From CADEDV01 sp964596345 (lineage in GTDB: Bacteria; Bacteroidota; Bacteroidia; Chitinophagales; Chitinophagaceae): a DNA stretch of 64,000 nucleotides. The first letter of the stretch is position 1. Each line of letters begins with the position of its first letter. This document shows positions 17,771-27,650 of the stretch, one piece after another. Where the stretch lies: the NCBI GenBank assembly GCA_964596345.1, contig CAZQSZ010000006.1:310001-374000 (forward strand). The letters are read 5' to 3'. Below the pieces are notes generated by a model. It saw nothing but the letters and a program-made list of their open reading frames with translations, had not been told where the DNA came from and searched no databases. The position numbers and the translations under genes are program-made.

Positions 17771-20725
17771 TTATAATCCAACGTTTATTCCAACTGTGAA
17801 CGTCTTTAATTGCGGGTACTGGGAACCAGCCAGCAATCCTGACGCCACTTCGGGATCATAACCTTTGAATTGATGCCATGTCTGCAGGTTCTGTCCTTGT
17901 ATAAACACCCTTACCGAACTGATCTTTGCCCTTTCCAGTAATTGCGTTGGTAATTCATAACTGAGCATCACGTTGCGCAACCGTAGGAAATCTCCTTTCT
18001 CCAGGAATCTCGTGGTACCCAGTTCAAAATTGGAGTAAGGGCTTGGTATATTAGTGATGTCACCTGGTTGCTGCCACTCGCTCAGTAAATCCCTGGAAAC
18101 ATTGGATATCACATATGCAGGATTCTCCACATTTCCCCTGTCATTATTAAAAATGTGATTGCCCATAATATAGTTGAACTGTACGCCCAGTTCAATTCCC
18201 TTATAAGAAAGGGAACTGTTGAAGGCTCCGAATTGCGGAGGATCATAAGTACCTACAATAACCCTGTCATTCGGGTCATATATATTGGTGGTTGTTTTAC
18301 CATCTGCTTTATAGTACAAAGCATCTCCATTGGCGGGATCAACACCGGCATACCGGACCAGGTAAATAGAATTCGGCCTTTCTCCCACCCTGTTAATAGC
18401 AGTACCGGAAACGTTTTCATTGGTACCATCCAGTGCCATGACTTTTGCTTTGTTATACGTATGATTCACACTTATGTTCCAGGTAAGATCTTTTGTCTTG
18501 AGCACATCAGCACTAACAGACAGTTCAATACCCTGGTTACGGATCTTACCGAGGTTGGTAAGAATGGAATTAACTCCATTAGTGCCGGACAATTGCCTGT
18601 TGAGATACAGACCGGTGGTAATAGCATTATATAATTCAACCGTACCGGTTATTCTATTTTGCAGGAAACCAAAATCAATACCTGCATTAAATGTCTTACG
18701 AACTTCCCAGGTCAGGTTGGGTTTTTCAAGATTGCTCAATACCAATCCGCCCAGCCCGTTATAAGTAGCCCCTGTAAACAACTCTCTTGCTTCATAAGAA
18801 TCGCCCACTTCTTCATTACCCGCCGATCCGTAGCTAACCCGGAGGCGAAGTTCACTAAGCCATTTCGTATTTTGAAGAAAAGCTTCTTCGTTGATCAGCC
18901 AGGAAGCACCAATACCTGCATAGTTCACCCATTTATTCCCCTCCGCCAGGCGGGAAGACCCGTCTCTTCTGAAACTGGCATTAATGAAATACCTGTTGCG
19001 AAAACTATAATCCGCCAGTGCGAAATAAGATAAGAGGCTTTGCTCGGTGAGATCATCTGCCACTGTCGGGATAAATCCGTTGGAAGGTGTTCCTGGTGTT
19101 ACATCAGCCCCATTGCCAAATACACTGGTCAAACCAAAACCTGTATAGTTAAAGGTGGTAGTGCGCCGTTTTATAAACTCATTGAATAAAGAGATCCGGT
19201 AGTTGTGATCACCCGATTGCCGGGCAAAACTCAATGAAGTTGTTCCTGTATAACGAACTCTTTTCAGGCTTCCTCTCGAAAAAGACCCATCCGTACCCGT
19301 TTGCTGGCTTCCAAAGTAGGTATCCTTGTCAACATATCTTGTTGTGGAATTATCTGTAAAATCCGCCCCCCAGTTAGTTCTCGCACTTAATCCTTTCAGG
19401 AAAGCAAATTTATACTCCAGTGAAAGAGCAGCGACGGCTTTTAACTGGTTATTGGTTCGTGGATTCTCAAGCAATTCCTGTAAACCATTCGGCTGTCCCT
19501 GTAACAGCATATCGGTATTATTATAACTTCCATCAGCATTATAAGGCGTGACGTAGGGGTTGGCCCAGCGGATACCATTCAGCGGGTCACCGATCCACTG
19601 GTCGTTCTCAGATGTATTGGTCAGCTTTGAAGAACCAACAAAAGTAGATAACCCGATCTTCAGGTTGTTCACTGTATGATCGATATTGATACGTCCTGTA
19701 TATCTTTTCAAAGCAGTAGCAATAACGACACCTTCCTGGTCAAATACAGAACCGGAAATAAAGAACCTTGTTTTATCATTACCACCTGTTAGTGATAAAA
19801 TATGTTGTTGCGTTTTTGCCTTTCGAAACATCACGTTTTCCCAGTTCGCATTTACATTTGACAGACTGTCGGCTTCTTCATCCGTCCAGCCAAAAAAATT
19901 CATGCCATATGGATGATCATACGTTCTCTCAAATAGAATTTTCTCGGCAGAGTTCATGAGGAGAAGTTTATTCTCCGGCAAAGAACCCACACCATATTGG
20001 TAATCGTAATTGATCTTTGTTTTACTGTTTGTGCCCCTCTTTGTTGTCACCACTATAACACCATTCGCACCACGGGAACCATATTGCGAAGTTGCAATTG
20101 CATCCTTTAAAACAGTGTAGGTCTCAATATCAGCCGGGTTGATACTTTGAAAATCTGCCCCGGTTACCTGTATACCGTCTACAATAAATAAAGGTTGTGT
20201 GGAAGCCAGTACAGACCCTTTGCCACGAATAGTGATATTAGAGGCAGAGGCCCCCGGTTGCCCGCTTTGCGACTGGATCAGTACACCCGGGGCTTTACCA
20301 GTCAGCATCTGGTCAAAAGTGGCCACCGGCTGAAATTTGACTGACTCTCCTGAAACTTTTGATAAGGCTGCAGTTGCCTCCCTGCGACTTTGTGTATTAT
20401 AACCCGTAACCACTACTTCCTGTAAATTTTTCTCAGCCACTTCTAATGAGACATTGACAGAGGCACCAGTAACTTTTACCTCCTTGTCATTAAACCCGAT
20501 ACTTGAAAAAACAAGAGTGGCATTGGCAGCAACACTGATACGAAAACGTCCATCAGGATCGGTTGATGTTCCGGTACGGGAACCTTTTGCAGTTACACTT
20601 ACATTACCCAGCGGAGATCCATCCCTGGCATCCGTAACCCGGCCACTCACATCATTTTGTGATTGTGCCTGCGGGGAAAGGCCACAAATGACAAGCAGCA
20701 ATACCAGCAGTCTTCTGATTTGCAT
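17771..20725 (-). CDS. SusC/RagA-family TonB-dependent oligosaccharide transporter (pair 1)
   Basis: The protein has 984 residues with a signal peptide (MQIRRLLVLLLVICGLSPQAQ). A carboxypeptidase-regulatory-like beta-sandwich (about 25-100) carries VSGRVTDARDGSPLGNVSV. Then come the EVVVTGYNTQ segment typical of SusC proteins and a plug (about 120-230, with LFIVDGIQV and GSRGANGVIVVTTKRG). The remainder is the 22-strand barrel. It imports oligosaccharides across the outer membrane using TonB energy. It is upstream of susD (16260-17735). A hairpin and a 265-bp gap separate it from the other susCD pair, so it probably has its own promoter. Confidence 0.92.
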   Translation of the reverse strand: MQIRRLLVLLLVICGLSPQAQSQNDVSGRVTDARDGSPLGNVSVTAKGSRTGTSTDPDGRFRISVAANATLVFSSIGFNDKEVKVTGASVNVSLEVAEKNLQEVVVTGYNTQSRREATAALSKVSGESVKFQPVATFDQMLTGKAPGVLIQSQSGQPGASASNITIRGKGSVLASTQPLFIVDGIQVTGADFQSINPADIETYTVLKDAIATSQYGSRGANGVIVVTTKRGTNSKTKINYDYQYGVGSLPENKLLLMNSAEKILFERTYDHPYGMNFFGWTDEEADSLSNVNANWENVMFRKAKTQQHILSLTGGNDKTRFFISGSVFDQEGVVIATALKRYTGRINIDHTVNNLKIGLSTFVGSSKLTNTSENDQWIGDPLNGIRWANPYVTPYNADGSYNNTDMLLQGQPNGLQELLENPRTNNQLKAVAALSLEYKFAFLKGLSARTNWGADFTDNSTTRYVDKDTYFGSQQTGTDGSFSRGSLKRVRYTGTTSLSFARQSGDHNYRISLFNEFIKRRTTTFNYTGFGLTSVFGNGADVTPGTPSNGFIPTVADDLTEQSLLSYFALADYSFRNRYFINASFRRDGSSRLAEGNKWVNYAGIGASWLINEEAFLQNTKWLSELRLRVSYGSAGNEEVGDSYEARELFTGATYNGLGGLVLSNLEKPNLTWEVRKTFNAGIDFGFLQNRITGTVELYNAITTGLYLNRQLSGTNGVNSILTNLGKIRNQGIELSVSADVLKTKDLTWNISVNHTYNKAKVMALDGTNENVSGTAINRVGERPNSIYLVRYAGVDPANGDALYYKADGKTTTNIYDPNDRVIVGTYDPPQFGAFNSSLSYKGIELGVQFNYIMGNHIFNNDRGNVENPAYVISNVSRDLLSEWQQPGDITNIPSPYSNFELGTTRFLEKGDFLRLRNVMLSYELPTQLLERAKISSVRVFIQGQNLQTWHQFKGYDPEVASGLLAGSQYPQLKTFTVGINVGL

Positions 20726-20893
20726 AGATTTTTGGTTTTAGTCCTTACAAAACATCCAACCCTGTTTTGTGAGTAATTAATTTAGCATCGAAGAGGTTGG
20801 CTTCTGATAACCGGAAACTTGACAGTTATTATTATTCAATCCAATGACAGTAAAGAACTAAGCGATGCTTCACAACTGGTACTGACATTTGCC

Positions 20894-20924
20894 GAAGCAT
20901 GAATTATCCATACTGAAACATGAA
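20894..20924. promoter_or_regulatory. Candidate regulatory repeats upstream of susC pair 1
   Basis: GAAGCATGAA at 20894-20903 and ACTGAAACATGAA at 20912-20924 lie about 170-200 bp upstream of the susC start at 20725. Nearly the same 13-mer, ACTGAAGCATGAA, occurs at 25494-25506 upstream of the other susC. A shared regulator site is inferred. No protein has been matched to it. Confidence 0.4.
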
Positions 20925-20945
20925 TGAATATGAAAGCTGTAAATA

Positions 20946-20978
20946 AGAACGGCATCCGCCTGCAGCGGATGCCGTTCT
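20946..20978 (-). terminator. Terminator downstream of susD pair 2
   Basis: A perfect 14-bp stem (AGAACGGCATCCGC and its complement) closes a five-base loop just past the susD stop at 20991. On the minus strand the run-out is TATTTA, so the U-tract is short. It separates the two susCD units. Confidence 0.7.
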
Positions 20979-20990
20979 CTTAATAAGCTA

Positions 20991-22403
20991 TCAATAGCCT
21001 GTGTTCTGGCTGATATTGGGGTTCGCATCTCTTTCATCCTGCGGGATCGGGAAAATGCGCCGGAAATTACCTGCGGCAATCGTTACTGGCGTCACACCAA
21101 CATAGTTATTGTTGATATTAACCCTGGCCACATCACGGTTCAGCCGCTGCAGGTCCAGGTACCTCATACCTTCAAAAGCCAACTCCTTTCTTCTTTCCAG
21201 CAGAATATCATCCAGCAGCTGTGTGCCGGAAGAAGTGAAGCCGGTAAATGCAGGGTCTCTACGCTGTGCAACCTGGTTAAGGTAAAGCAGTGCATTCACT
21301 TCATCGTTGGTACGCTGGTACGCCTCTGCCAGGATCAGTAAAACTTCGGCATAGCGTATCACTTTCGTATCATCTTTATCGGCTGCTGAATTGGTATTCG
21401 GGTATTTATTGACGATCCTAACAGTGATCCCGCCTCTTGTGCCGGTAATAAAGAGATTCCGGCGTACATCTGTTGCTGTATATTTATTATAAAGATCATC
21501 TGCACAAATAGCATCTCCGTATCCCGACTGGTCGTAGAAATAAGACAAGGCATTTGATCCATTATTGTTCACTGCATCACTTGTTACTTCATAGATCGTT
21601 TCCAGTTTATTGGCTACGGGTGCCGGGTTACTCCAGTAAGCCACAAGATTGGCAGATGTTGCCAATGTAAACCCTCCATTTGTAACAACATCTAGGGCGG
21701 CTGTTTTGGCAGCAGCCCAGTCACCTTTGAACTGTGCCACTCTTGCCTGTAAAGCACGGGCTGTGTATTTGGTTACGTAAGAAGAATTCTTTGTGGTACT
21801 GGTCAGCAATGTAAATGCACTGGCCAGGTCGGCCTCAATCTGTGCATATACTTCAGAAACTTTTGCACGGGATGGCTTAAGCAACGCATCATAGGTTAAT
21901 ATAATCGGAACGCCTTCCGCATTGGGATCAACTGTATACGGCTTGGCAAACCAATTCACCAGGTTAAAATACATTAATGCCCTTACCGTCAATGCCTCGC
22001 CTTTTAGTTGATTTGAATTTGTTGAAGAGACATCGGAATTAATGATATTATTAGCCCTGAGAATAGCATTATAAGCGGATGCCCATGTGGCAGAAGAGTT
22101 GCCATTCGTACTGATAAAAGTATAATTGAACTCAATCAGGAACCTGTTGGAATTCGTAGTGGAGATAAACGCATTATCAGCCATCACATCGCCATATAAG
22201 GGCAATGAACGGCCATAAAGATTTAAACTCCTCAATTGGGCATACATTCCGTTTACTGCCGCCGACATACCCGCTTCATCAGTGATGGCCTGGTCCTGCG
22301 GCACCTGGTCATACGGCGAAAGATCCAGGAAATCTTTTTTGCAGGACGCAAGTGACAGTGTCATACCTGCAACAAAAAATAAAACTATCTTTTTCATGTT
22401 CAT
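20991..22403 (-). CDS. SusD/RagB-family glycan-binding lipoprotein (pair 2)
   Basis: The protein has 470 residues with a lipobox in LSLASCKK. The start could be the second Met (MKK, at 22397) instead of the first. The family features are ERRKELAFEGMRYLDLQR near the C terminus and the terminal RRIFPIPQDERDANPNISQNTGY-type ending. The last residues are the same kind of QNTGY/QTTGY ending as in pair 1. It follows its susC by 16 bp. It differs enough from the first SusD that the two pairs probably bind different oligosaccharides, but this is inference. Confidence 0.9.
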   Translation of the reverse strand: MNMKKIVLFFVAGMTLSLASCKKDFLDLSPYDQVPQDQAITDEAGMSAAVNGMYAQLRSLNLYGRSLPLYGDVMADNAFISTTNSNRFLIEFNYTFISTNGNSSATWASAYNAILRANNIINSDVSSTNSNQLKGEALTVRALMYFNLVNWFAKPYTVDPNAEGVPIILTYDALLKPSRAKVSEVYAQIEADLASAFTLLTSTTKNSSYVTKYTARALQARVAQFKGDWAAAKTAALDVVTNGGFTLATSANLVAYWSNPAPVANKLETIYEVTSDAVNNNGSNALSYFYDQSGYGDAICADDLYNKYTATDVRRNLFITGTRGGITVRIVNKYPNTNSAADKDDTKVIRYAEVLLILAEAYQRTNDEVNALLYLNQVAQRRDPAFTGFTSSGTQLLDDILLERRKELAFEGMRYLDLQRLNRDVARVNINNNYVGVTPVTIAAGNFRRIFPIPQDERDANPNISQNTGY

Positions 22404-22419
22404 TTTTTTAAGTGATCAA

Positions 22420-25407
22420 TTAAAATCCAAGGGTAAGACCTACAGAAATAGTCCGCTGAAGCAGTATCTGCAGATCATTCACCCCGGTCAACGGTTGTTC
22501 AGGATCGAAAGTGATGTTTTCATCAAATGCCTTTGTCCATAAGTTGGTGCCCCGTACATAGAATTTTGCATTATCCAGTTTAACAGCATTCATTATTGAC
22601 TTCGGTAATGAATAAGAAAGTGTCAGGTCTCTCAGGCGGATAAAATCTCCCTTATAATACCAGCGGGAAGATTCTGCATTGGATACATTGGCACCACCAT
22701 ACACATATTTCGGTACATCCGTGAAATCACCGGGCTTTTGCCAGCGACGGAGTTGTTTCTGAATTTTATTCAATTGCGGGTTAAAACCATCGCTCCAGGA
22801 AATAAAGCCCCAGTTATCATATACTAAATTTCCATACTGGTAATTGAATTGAGCATCCAGTGAGAATCCTTTATAATTAACCGACGTGGAGAAACTACCA
22901 AATCCTTTTGGAGAAGCACTACCGATAATACCTCTTTGCACTGTTGTCACGTTGGTGGTAGTCTGGCTCTTGGTGGCATCCGTGTACCACAATGGATTTC
23001 CTGTTGCAGGATCAACACCTGCCCACAGGCGGGTATAGATAGACTGGAAGTCTTCACCTACCCGGCGGATAAATGGTAATCCAAGGATATCTGAATTATT
23101 ACGAAGTGCGGTGATCTTATTTTTATTCAACGCAATATTAAACGTGAAATCCCAGGTCAGGTCTTTGGTTCTAACCGGTATCACATTTACCTGGAACTCT
23201 ACCCCTTTATTTTCCATAGAGCCTACATTGGCAGATACGCTGTTGAAGCCAGACGTTCTTGACAACGGATCATTCAGGATCAGGTTTTCTGTTTTACGAA
23301 CATAGTAGTCGGCATTAACAGTCAGCCTTCCGTCCCAAACCACCACATCAAGACCCACATTAAAGGGTTTATTGATCTCCCAGGTCAGGTCAGGATTTTC
23401 GACCTGGTTAGGAGCACTACCCGGCTGTTGGTTATAGTTCGCATTGAAAATATAGGTTCCCTTCCAGGTATAGTTACCAATTTCTGCATTACCATTTACC
23501 CCATAAGATGATCTTACTTTTAATGCATTGATGAATTTGATACCCTTCATGAAATTTTCCTGGTCAAGATTCCAGGCACCGCCTACGGACCAGAAGGTTC
23601 CGTATTTATTATTGGAACCGAAACGGGATGAACCGTCACGCCTTACACTTCCGGAGAGAGAATATTTGTTTTTATAACTAACCTGTGCCATAGACAACAC
23701 AGATACGAATGCATAATCTGTTCTGGCTCCGGAAGCCACACTGGGGGAACTGGGCACCGGGAGTGGTATAGAAGTGGTAGCAGGTACACCTTCACCCCTT
23801 GTTGTAATATTATACTGCTTTGATTTTTGTGCTTCATAACCAACAGTCAGGTCTACACCCAACTCTTTATTGGCCAGGAAATCATGTTTATAATTCAGCA
23901 GGTTGCTCCAGACCCAGTTGGCCAGCCGGGTATCATAATTATACATTCTTCCACCTACTGTTCTTGAATCGCCAAAGAAAGGATTGTCATATCGCTCTTC
24001 TTCAATATTGATAAAATCAATACCAAATTTGGTGGTATACTTCAGGTCTTTGTAGAATTGGTACTCGCCGGTGAAGTTGGTAAGCACTTTTACATTGTTC
24101 AGCTGTATCCGGTCATATTCAGCTATAGCCAACGGATTGTACAACTGGTTAAATACAGTATTGCTGATATTCAGTGACCCATCTGCATTGTAGGCATTTT
24201 GGGAAGGTCGCAGCCAATAAGCTCCTGCCACCGGGTTCCTGAAACCGCTGGATTGTGCCGGAGAATTCTGGTGGATATAAGACCCGGTAGCATTGATGCC
24301 AACTGTTAATTTATCGCTGGCCTTATGACGCAGGTTAAAGGAACCGGAATACCGGCGAAAATCTGAACTGATCACCACCGCTTTTTGATCAAAGAATCCT
24401 GCAGAAGTATAGAAAGTGGTTTTACTGTCACCACCGGAAAGAGAAACATTGATATTCTGTGTTGTTCCCTGGCGGGTTACATTCCCCACCCAATCTTCGT
24501 TGGCGGTATTATTAAAACCCAGCGTATTTAATGTCGCATCTATCTGTGCCTGTGTGGCACCGGCATTTACCAGGCCCTCCCTTGTCAGGGTAAAATACTG
24601 GTCCCTGTCGAGTGGCTTTGCCAGGTCGTTAATATAAGCCGTATTCCCAAAGCCGAACTCGGAATCGATCCTGATCTTGCTTTTACCAGCCTTTCCTTTT
24701 TTTGTTGTGATCAGGATAACACCATTCGCTGCTCTTGATCCGTAAATCGAAGCAGAGGCTGCATCTTTCAACACACTGATGCTTTCAATATCATTGGGGT
24801 TGATGCCCGCCAAAGCGTTCGATGTGTTATTCAATCTGGACACATCACCAGAGTTAATCGGAATACCATCCACCACGTATAAAGGTGCAGCTCCTGCAGT
24901 AATAGACCCAATGCCTCTTATGCGTACCTGCTGAATACCACCCGGCTGACCTGTAGGGGATGTGGATTGCAAACCAGCCACTTTACCCTGCAGCATCTGG
25001 TCAACAGATGTAAAAGGTTTGTTTTCCAGGTCGGCTCCATCCACTTTTGCGATTGCTCCGGTTACTTTTTTCTTGACCTGTGTTCCGTAAGCAACCACGA
25101 CCACTTCATCCAATGCCTTACCTTCCTGTTTCAGGCTGGCATTGATCACCGACTGGCTGCCGATAACGATTTCTTCATTTGACTTACCGACATAAGAAAA
25201 AACAAGTGTTTTGCTCCTGCTGTCAACAGGAATAGAGAAATCACCTGCTGCATTTGTACTTACTCCGGCTCCCGTCTCTTTTACTGTAACAGATGCATTG
25301 GCAACCGGGTTGCCATTTTCATCTGTTACCTTGCCCGTAATGACCCGCTGTGCAAAAACCAGCATTACGGACAGCATACATGTTACTGTCAACAATAACT
25401 TTTTCAT
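22420..25407 (-). CDS. SusC/RagA-family TonB-dependent oligosaccharide transporter (pair 2)
   Basis: The protein has 995 residues with a signal peptide to about LVFAQ (residue 19). The regulatory-like N-terminal domain starts RVITGKVTDENGNPVANASV. The segment DEVVVVAYGTQ is followed by a plug (about 115-235, with PLYVVDGIPIN and GSRAANGVILITTKKG) and the long barrel. It is the first gene of the susC-susD pair 2 and is divergent from the sensor kinase gene across a 450-bp region that holds direct repeats. The role is outer-membrane import of oligosaccharides released by surface enzymes. Confidence 0.92.
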   Translation of the reverse strand: MKKLLLTVTCMLSVMLVFAQRVITGKVTDENGNPVANASVTVKETGAGVSTNAAGDFSIPVDSRSKTLVFSYVGKSNEEIVIGSQSVINASLKQEGKALDEVVVVAYGTQVKKKVTGAIAKVDGADLENKPFTSVDQMLQGKVAGLQSTSPTGQPGGIQQVRIRGIGSITAGAAPLYVVDGIPINSGDVSRLNNTSNALAGINPNDIESISVLKDAASASIYGSRAANGVILITTKKGKAGKSKIRIDSEFGFGNTAYINDLAKPLDRDQYFTLTREGLVNAGATQAQIDATLNTLGFNNTANEDWVGNVTRQGTTQNINVSLSGGDSKTTFYTSAGFFDQKAVVISSDFRRYSGSFNLRHKASDKLTVGINATGSYIHQNSPAQSSGFRNPVAGAYWLRPSQNAYNADGSLNISNTVFNQLYNPLAIAEYDRIQLNNVKVLTNFTGEYQFYKDLKYTTKFGIDFINIEEERYDNPFFGDSRTVGGRMYNYDTRLANWVWSNLLNYKHDFLANKELGVDLTVGYEAQKSKQYNITTRGEGVPATTSIPLPVPSSPSVASGARTDYAFVSVLSMAQVSYKNKYSLSGSVRRDGSSRFGSNNKYGTFWSVGGAWNLDQENFMKGIKFINALKVRSSYGVNGNAEIGNYTWKGTYIFNANYNQQPGSAPNQVENPDLTWEINKPFNVGLDVVVWDGRLTVNADYYVRKTENLILNDPLSRTSGFNSVSANVGSMENKGVEFQVNVIPVRTKDLTWDFTFNIALNKNKITALRNNSDILGLPFIRRVGEDFQSIYTRLWAGVDPATGNPLWYTDATKSQTTTNVTTVQRGIIGSASPKGFGSFSTSVNYKGFSLDAQFNYQYGNLVYDNWGFISWSDGFNPQLNKIQKQLRRWQKPGDFTDVPKYVYGGANVSNAESSRWYYKGDFIRLRDLTLSYSLPKSIMNAVKLDNAKFYVRGTNLWTKAFDENITFDPEQPLTGVNDLQILLQRTISVGLTLGF

Positions 25408-25857
25408 AATCCCAAAGTGTTAGTTAATAAAAATGATTCGCTGAAAAAGGCAACAATTTCTGCCAGTATGCTTCCCCGAATGGGGTCATAGTTACTGAAG
25501 CATGAAAGCTGATGAGTAAAGCAGGAATATAAAGAGTGTACTATTTTATCATGAAACTGTCATGCCGTGAACGGTTGTTCGTATCTCAATCATGAAATAT
25601 GATGAGCAAAGCAGCGTTATGAAAAACCGAAGTATCTATTTGTTTAAGGATATATTTAATATATCACACTCCACTAACCGGCATAAAAATTTCCAGGGAA
25701 GTTGCTTACCATTTATAAGTGATTTCTTCCGTGAAAGGAATTTTTGCTATTGCTTAACAGCTAAGGCCAATAGTTTTATGTCCGATTCCCGTTATGTTCA
25801 TGCACATGAGAAAAATCGGATCAGGAACAAGCTGTATTAACCCTAACCGCTGCTGCT
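25408..25857. promoter_or_regulatory. Divergent control region with 25-bp direct repeats
   Basis: This 450-bp gap lies between susC (minus) and the sensor kinase (plus). Two 25-bp copies at 25501-25525 and 25591-25615 match at 21 of 25 positions and start exactly 90 bp apart. They share CATGAAA, TGATGAG and AAAGCAG. Extra CATG words occur at 25550 (CATGAAACTG) and 25561. ACTGAAGCATGAA at 25494-25506 overlaps the first copy and recurs with one change upstream of the other susC. LytTR regulators usually bind paired direct repeats, so this may be the target of the adjacent regulator. An 82-codon open frame at 25592-25840 looks non-coding. Confidence 0.5.
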
Positions 25858-26865
25858 ATGATCAAGGATGCTCATTTGCGTATAATATTTATTCCCCTGC
25901 TGGGGATAGGCCTCCCGTTTATTTCGGGGCTCATCTCCTATGAACTGTATACAGTTCCGCAATTACTATTTGCCAACCTGTTCTTTATCCTCACCTCCTG
26001 GACGATATGGACAGGCAGTAACTGGACACACGGCAAATTGAGGGCTTTGTTTGCCGTTTATTCCAACCCCTTCCAGAAAATTGCGATGGTTTGCTTTGCT
26101 GAGGGTCTTTACGGAGCCTGTATTGGCGGCATATCTGCTTTTATATGGCTGAAATTTTCCAGAGAAATTTTTCAGTGGAACACTTTTGGCAAGTTTATCA
26201 TCCTCTGTATCCTTGCCGTGATCGTATTTACGCTGGTCTATGAGATCTTGTTTCTGAGTAAGGAAAGGGAGCTGGATACAAAAATCGTTAAACAACTGGA
26301 CCAGGAACGTTCACAGGCAGAATTGCAAGCCCTTACTAACGAGATGGATCCGCATTTTATATTCAATTCCCTGAACACACTCAATTATCTTATCCTCAAT
26401 AATCCCAAAGAGGCCCATCGTTTTAATAACAAACTGGCCCAGGTATATAAATATTTCCTGATCAACCGGAACAAAGAACTTATTTCTTTAAAAGAAGAAC
26501 TGGAATTTATTGATAGTTATTATTTCCTGTTGCAGATACGGCATGATAATAAGTTGTCGCTGGTATCTGACCTGGGGGAAAATTACTCTACGGTGATGAT
26601 CCCGCCCTGCGCATTACAAATATTATTGGAAAATGCGATCAAGCATAATGAATTTACAGATGCCAGCCCGCTGCACATAAAGATCATTATGAACGGGCAG
26701 TATCTGAAAGTAAGTAACAATGTAAAACCAAAACCTTATTCGGTGAATTCAACCGGTATTGGACTGAAGAACCTGAGCTCCCGTTACAAAATAATCTGCC
26801 GGAAAGATATCGTTATTGAAAATACCCGTGAAAGCTATACCGTCAAATTACCCCTTATCAGATAA
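25858..26865 (+). CDS. LytS/YehU-type membrane sensor histidine kinase
   Basis: The protein has 335 residues. Four likely membrane helices (about 8-28, 33-52, 75-98, 112-133) are followed by a short coiled stretch and the His_kinase domain. The phosphoacceptor H166 sits in NEMDPHFIFNSLN. The ATPase part shows an N-box (LLENAIKHN) and a G-box (GIGLKNLSSRY). There is no large periplasmic sensing domain, so the signal is unclear. It is the first gene of a pair with the LytTR regulator (16 bp gap) and is divergent from susC pair 2. Local control of the polysaccharide locus is inferred from position. Confidence 0.88.
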   Translation: MIKDAHLRIIFIPLLGIGLPFISGLISYELYTVPQLLFANLFFILTSWTIWTGSNWTHGKLRALFAVYSNPFQKIAMVCFAEGLYGACIGGISAFIWLKFSREIFQWNTFGKFIILCILAVIVFTLVYEILFLSKERELDTKIVKQLDQERSQAELQALTNEMDPHFIFNSLNTLNYLILNNPKEAHRFNNKLAQVYKYFLINRNKELISLKEELEFIDSYYFLLQIRHDNKLSLVSDLGENYSTVMIPPCALQILLENAIKHNEFTDASPLHIKIIMNGQYLKVSNNVKPKPYSVNSTGIGLKNLSSRYKIICRKDIVIENTRESYTVKLPLIR

Positions 26866-26881
26866 CCCTAAACCATTTGCC

Positions 26882-27640
26882 ATGTTAAACGCTATTATTA
26901 TCGAAGATGAAAGACCTGCGCTTGAAAATTTAGTCAGTACCATTCATGCAGTAGCAGACGATGTGCAGATCATTGCCACCCTCAGCAGTGTCAGGCAAAG
27001 TATCGAATACCTTTCTTCCAACAGCAGCGCCGATCTTATTTTCAGCGATGTGCAGCTGGGTGACGGGCTGTCATTTGATATTTTCAGCCATTCCGGGAAC
27101 CGCACCCCGGTTATTTTTATAACCGGTTATGATGAATTTATGCTCAATGCATTTGAATATAATGGTATTGATTACCTGTTGAAACCGGTGGAGAAAGAAG
27201 GATTACGTAAAGCACTGATCAAGTACCGGATGCTGGAAAAACATTTTTCCGGCCAGCATTCGCTGAATAACCTGCTGAATTATATCGGCAATCATAAAAA
27301 GAAAAGACTGGTTGTAAAAAAAGGGATGGAGAATATCGCCCTTCGTTTAGAGGATATCGTCCTTTTCTACACAGAAAATAAGATCGTTTATGTGATCGAC
27401 CGTTTTGGCAAAAAATACCTGGCCGACAGGAATCTTGGTGAATTAGAACAATCACTGGACGATTCAATATTTTTCAGGGCCAACCGCCAGTATATTATTA
27501 ATATCAATTTTATCAAAGGTTTTAAGTCTTACGAAAAAGTAAAGTTGCTGGTGGATCTAACTTTATCTGACTTAAATCATTGCATTATTGTGAGCCAGGA
27601 AACGGCGCCACAATTCAGGGATTGGATGTATAATGCATAA
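26882..27640 (+). CDS. LytTR-family response regulator
   Basis: The ATG at 26882 starts the receiver domain directly (MLNAIIIEDERPALENL) and avoids overlap with the kinase, so it is preferred to an in-frame start at 26816. The protein has 252 residues. The receiver has the phosphorylatable D56 in LIFSDVQLG. The C-terminal LytTR DNA-binding domain (about 145-250) includes RLEDIVLFYTENKIVYV and FFRANRQYIININFI. It is the cognate regulator of the upstream kinase and a candidate for binding the direct repeats in 25494-25615. It ends 10 bp from the convergent LuxE-like gene. Confidence 0.88.
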   Translation: MLNAIIIEDERPALENLVSTIHAVADDVQIIATLSSVRQSIEYLSSNSSADLIFSDVQLGDGLSFDIFSHSGNRTPVIFITGYDEFMLNAFEYNGIDYLLKPVEKEGLRKALIKYRMLEKHFSGQHSLNNLLNYIGNHKKKRLVVKKGMENIALRLEDIVLFYTENKIVYVIDRFGKKYLADRNLGELEQSLDDSIFFRANRQYIININFIKGFKSYEKVKLLVDLTLSDLNHCIIVSQETAPQFRDWMYNA

Positions 27641-27650
27641 AGGAGCTGAT

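Noticed and set aside
25592..25840. 82-codon open frame in the divergent control region
   Set aside because: It overlaps the second direct repeat, its product is rich in unusual residue mixtures with no family resemblance, and it has no ribosome-binding site.
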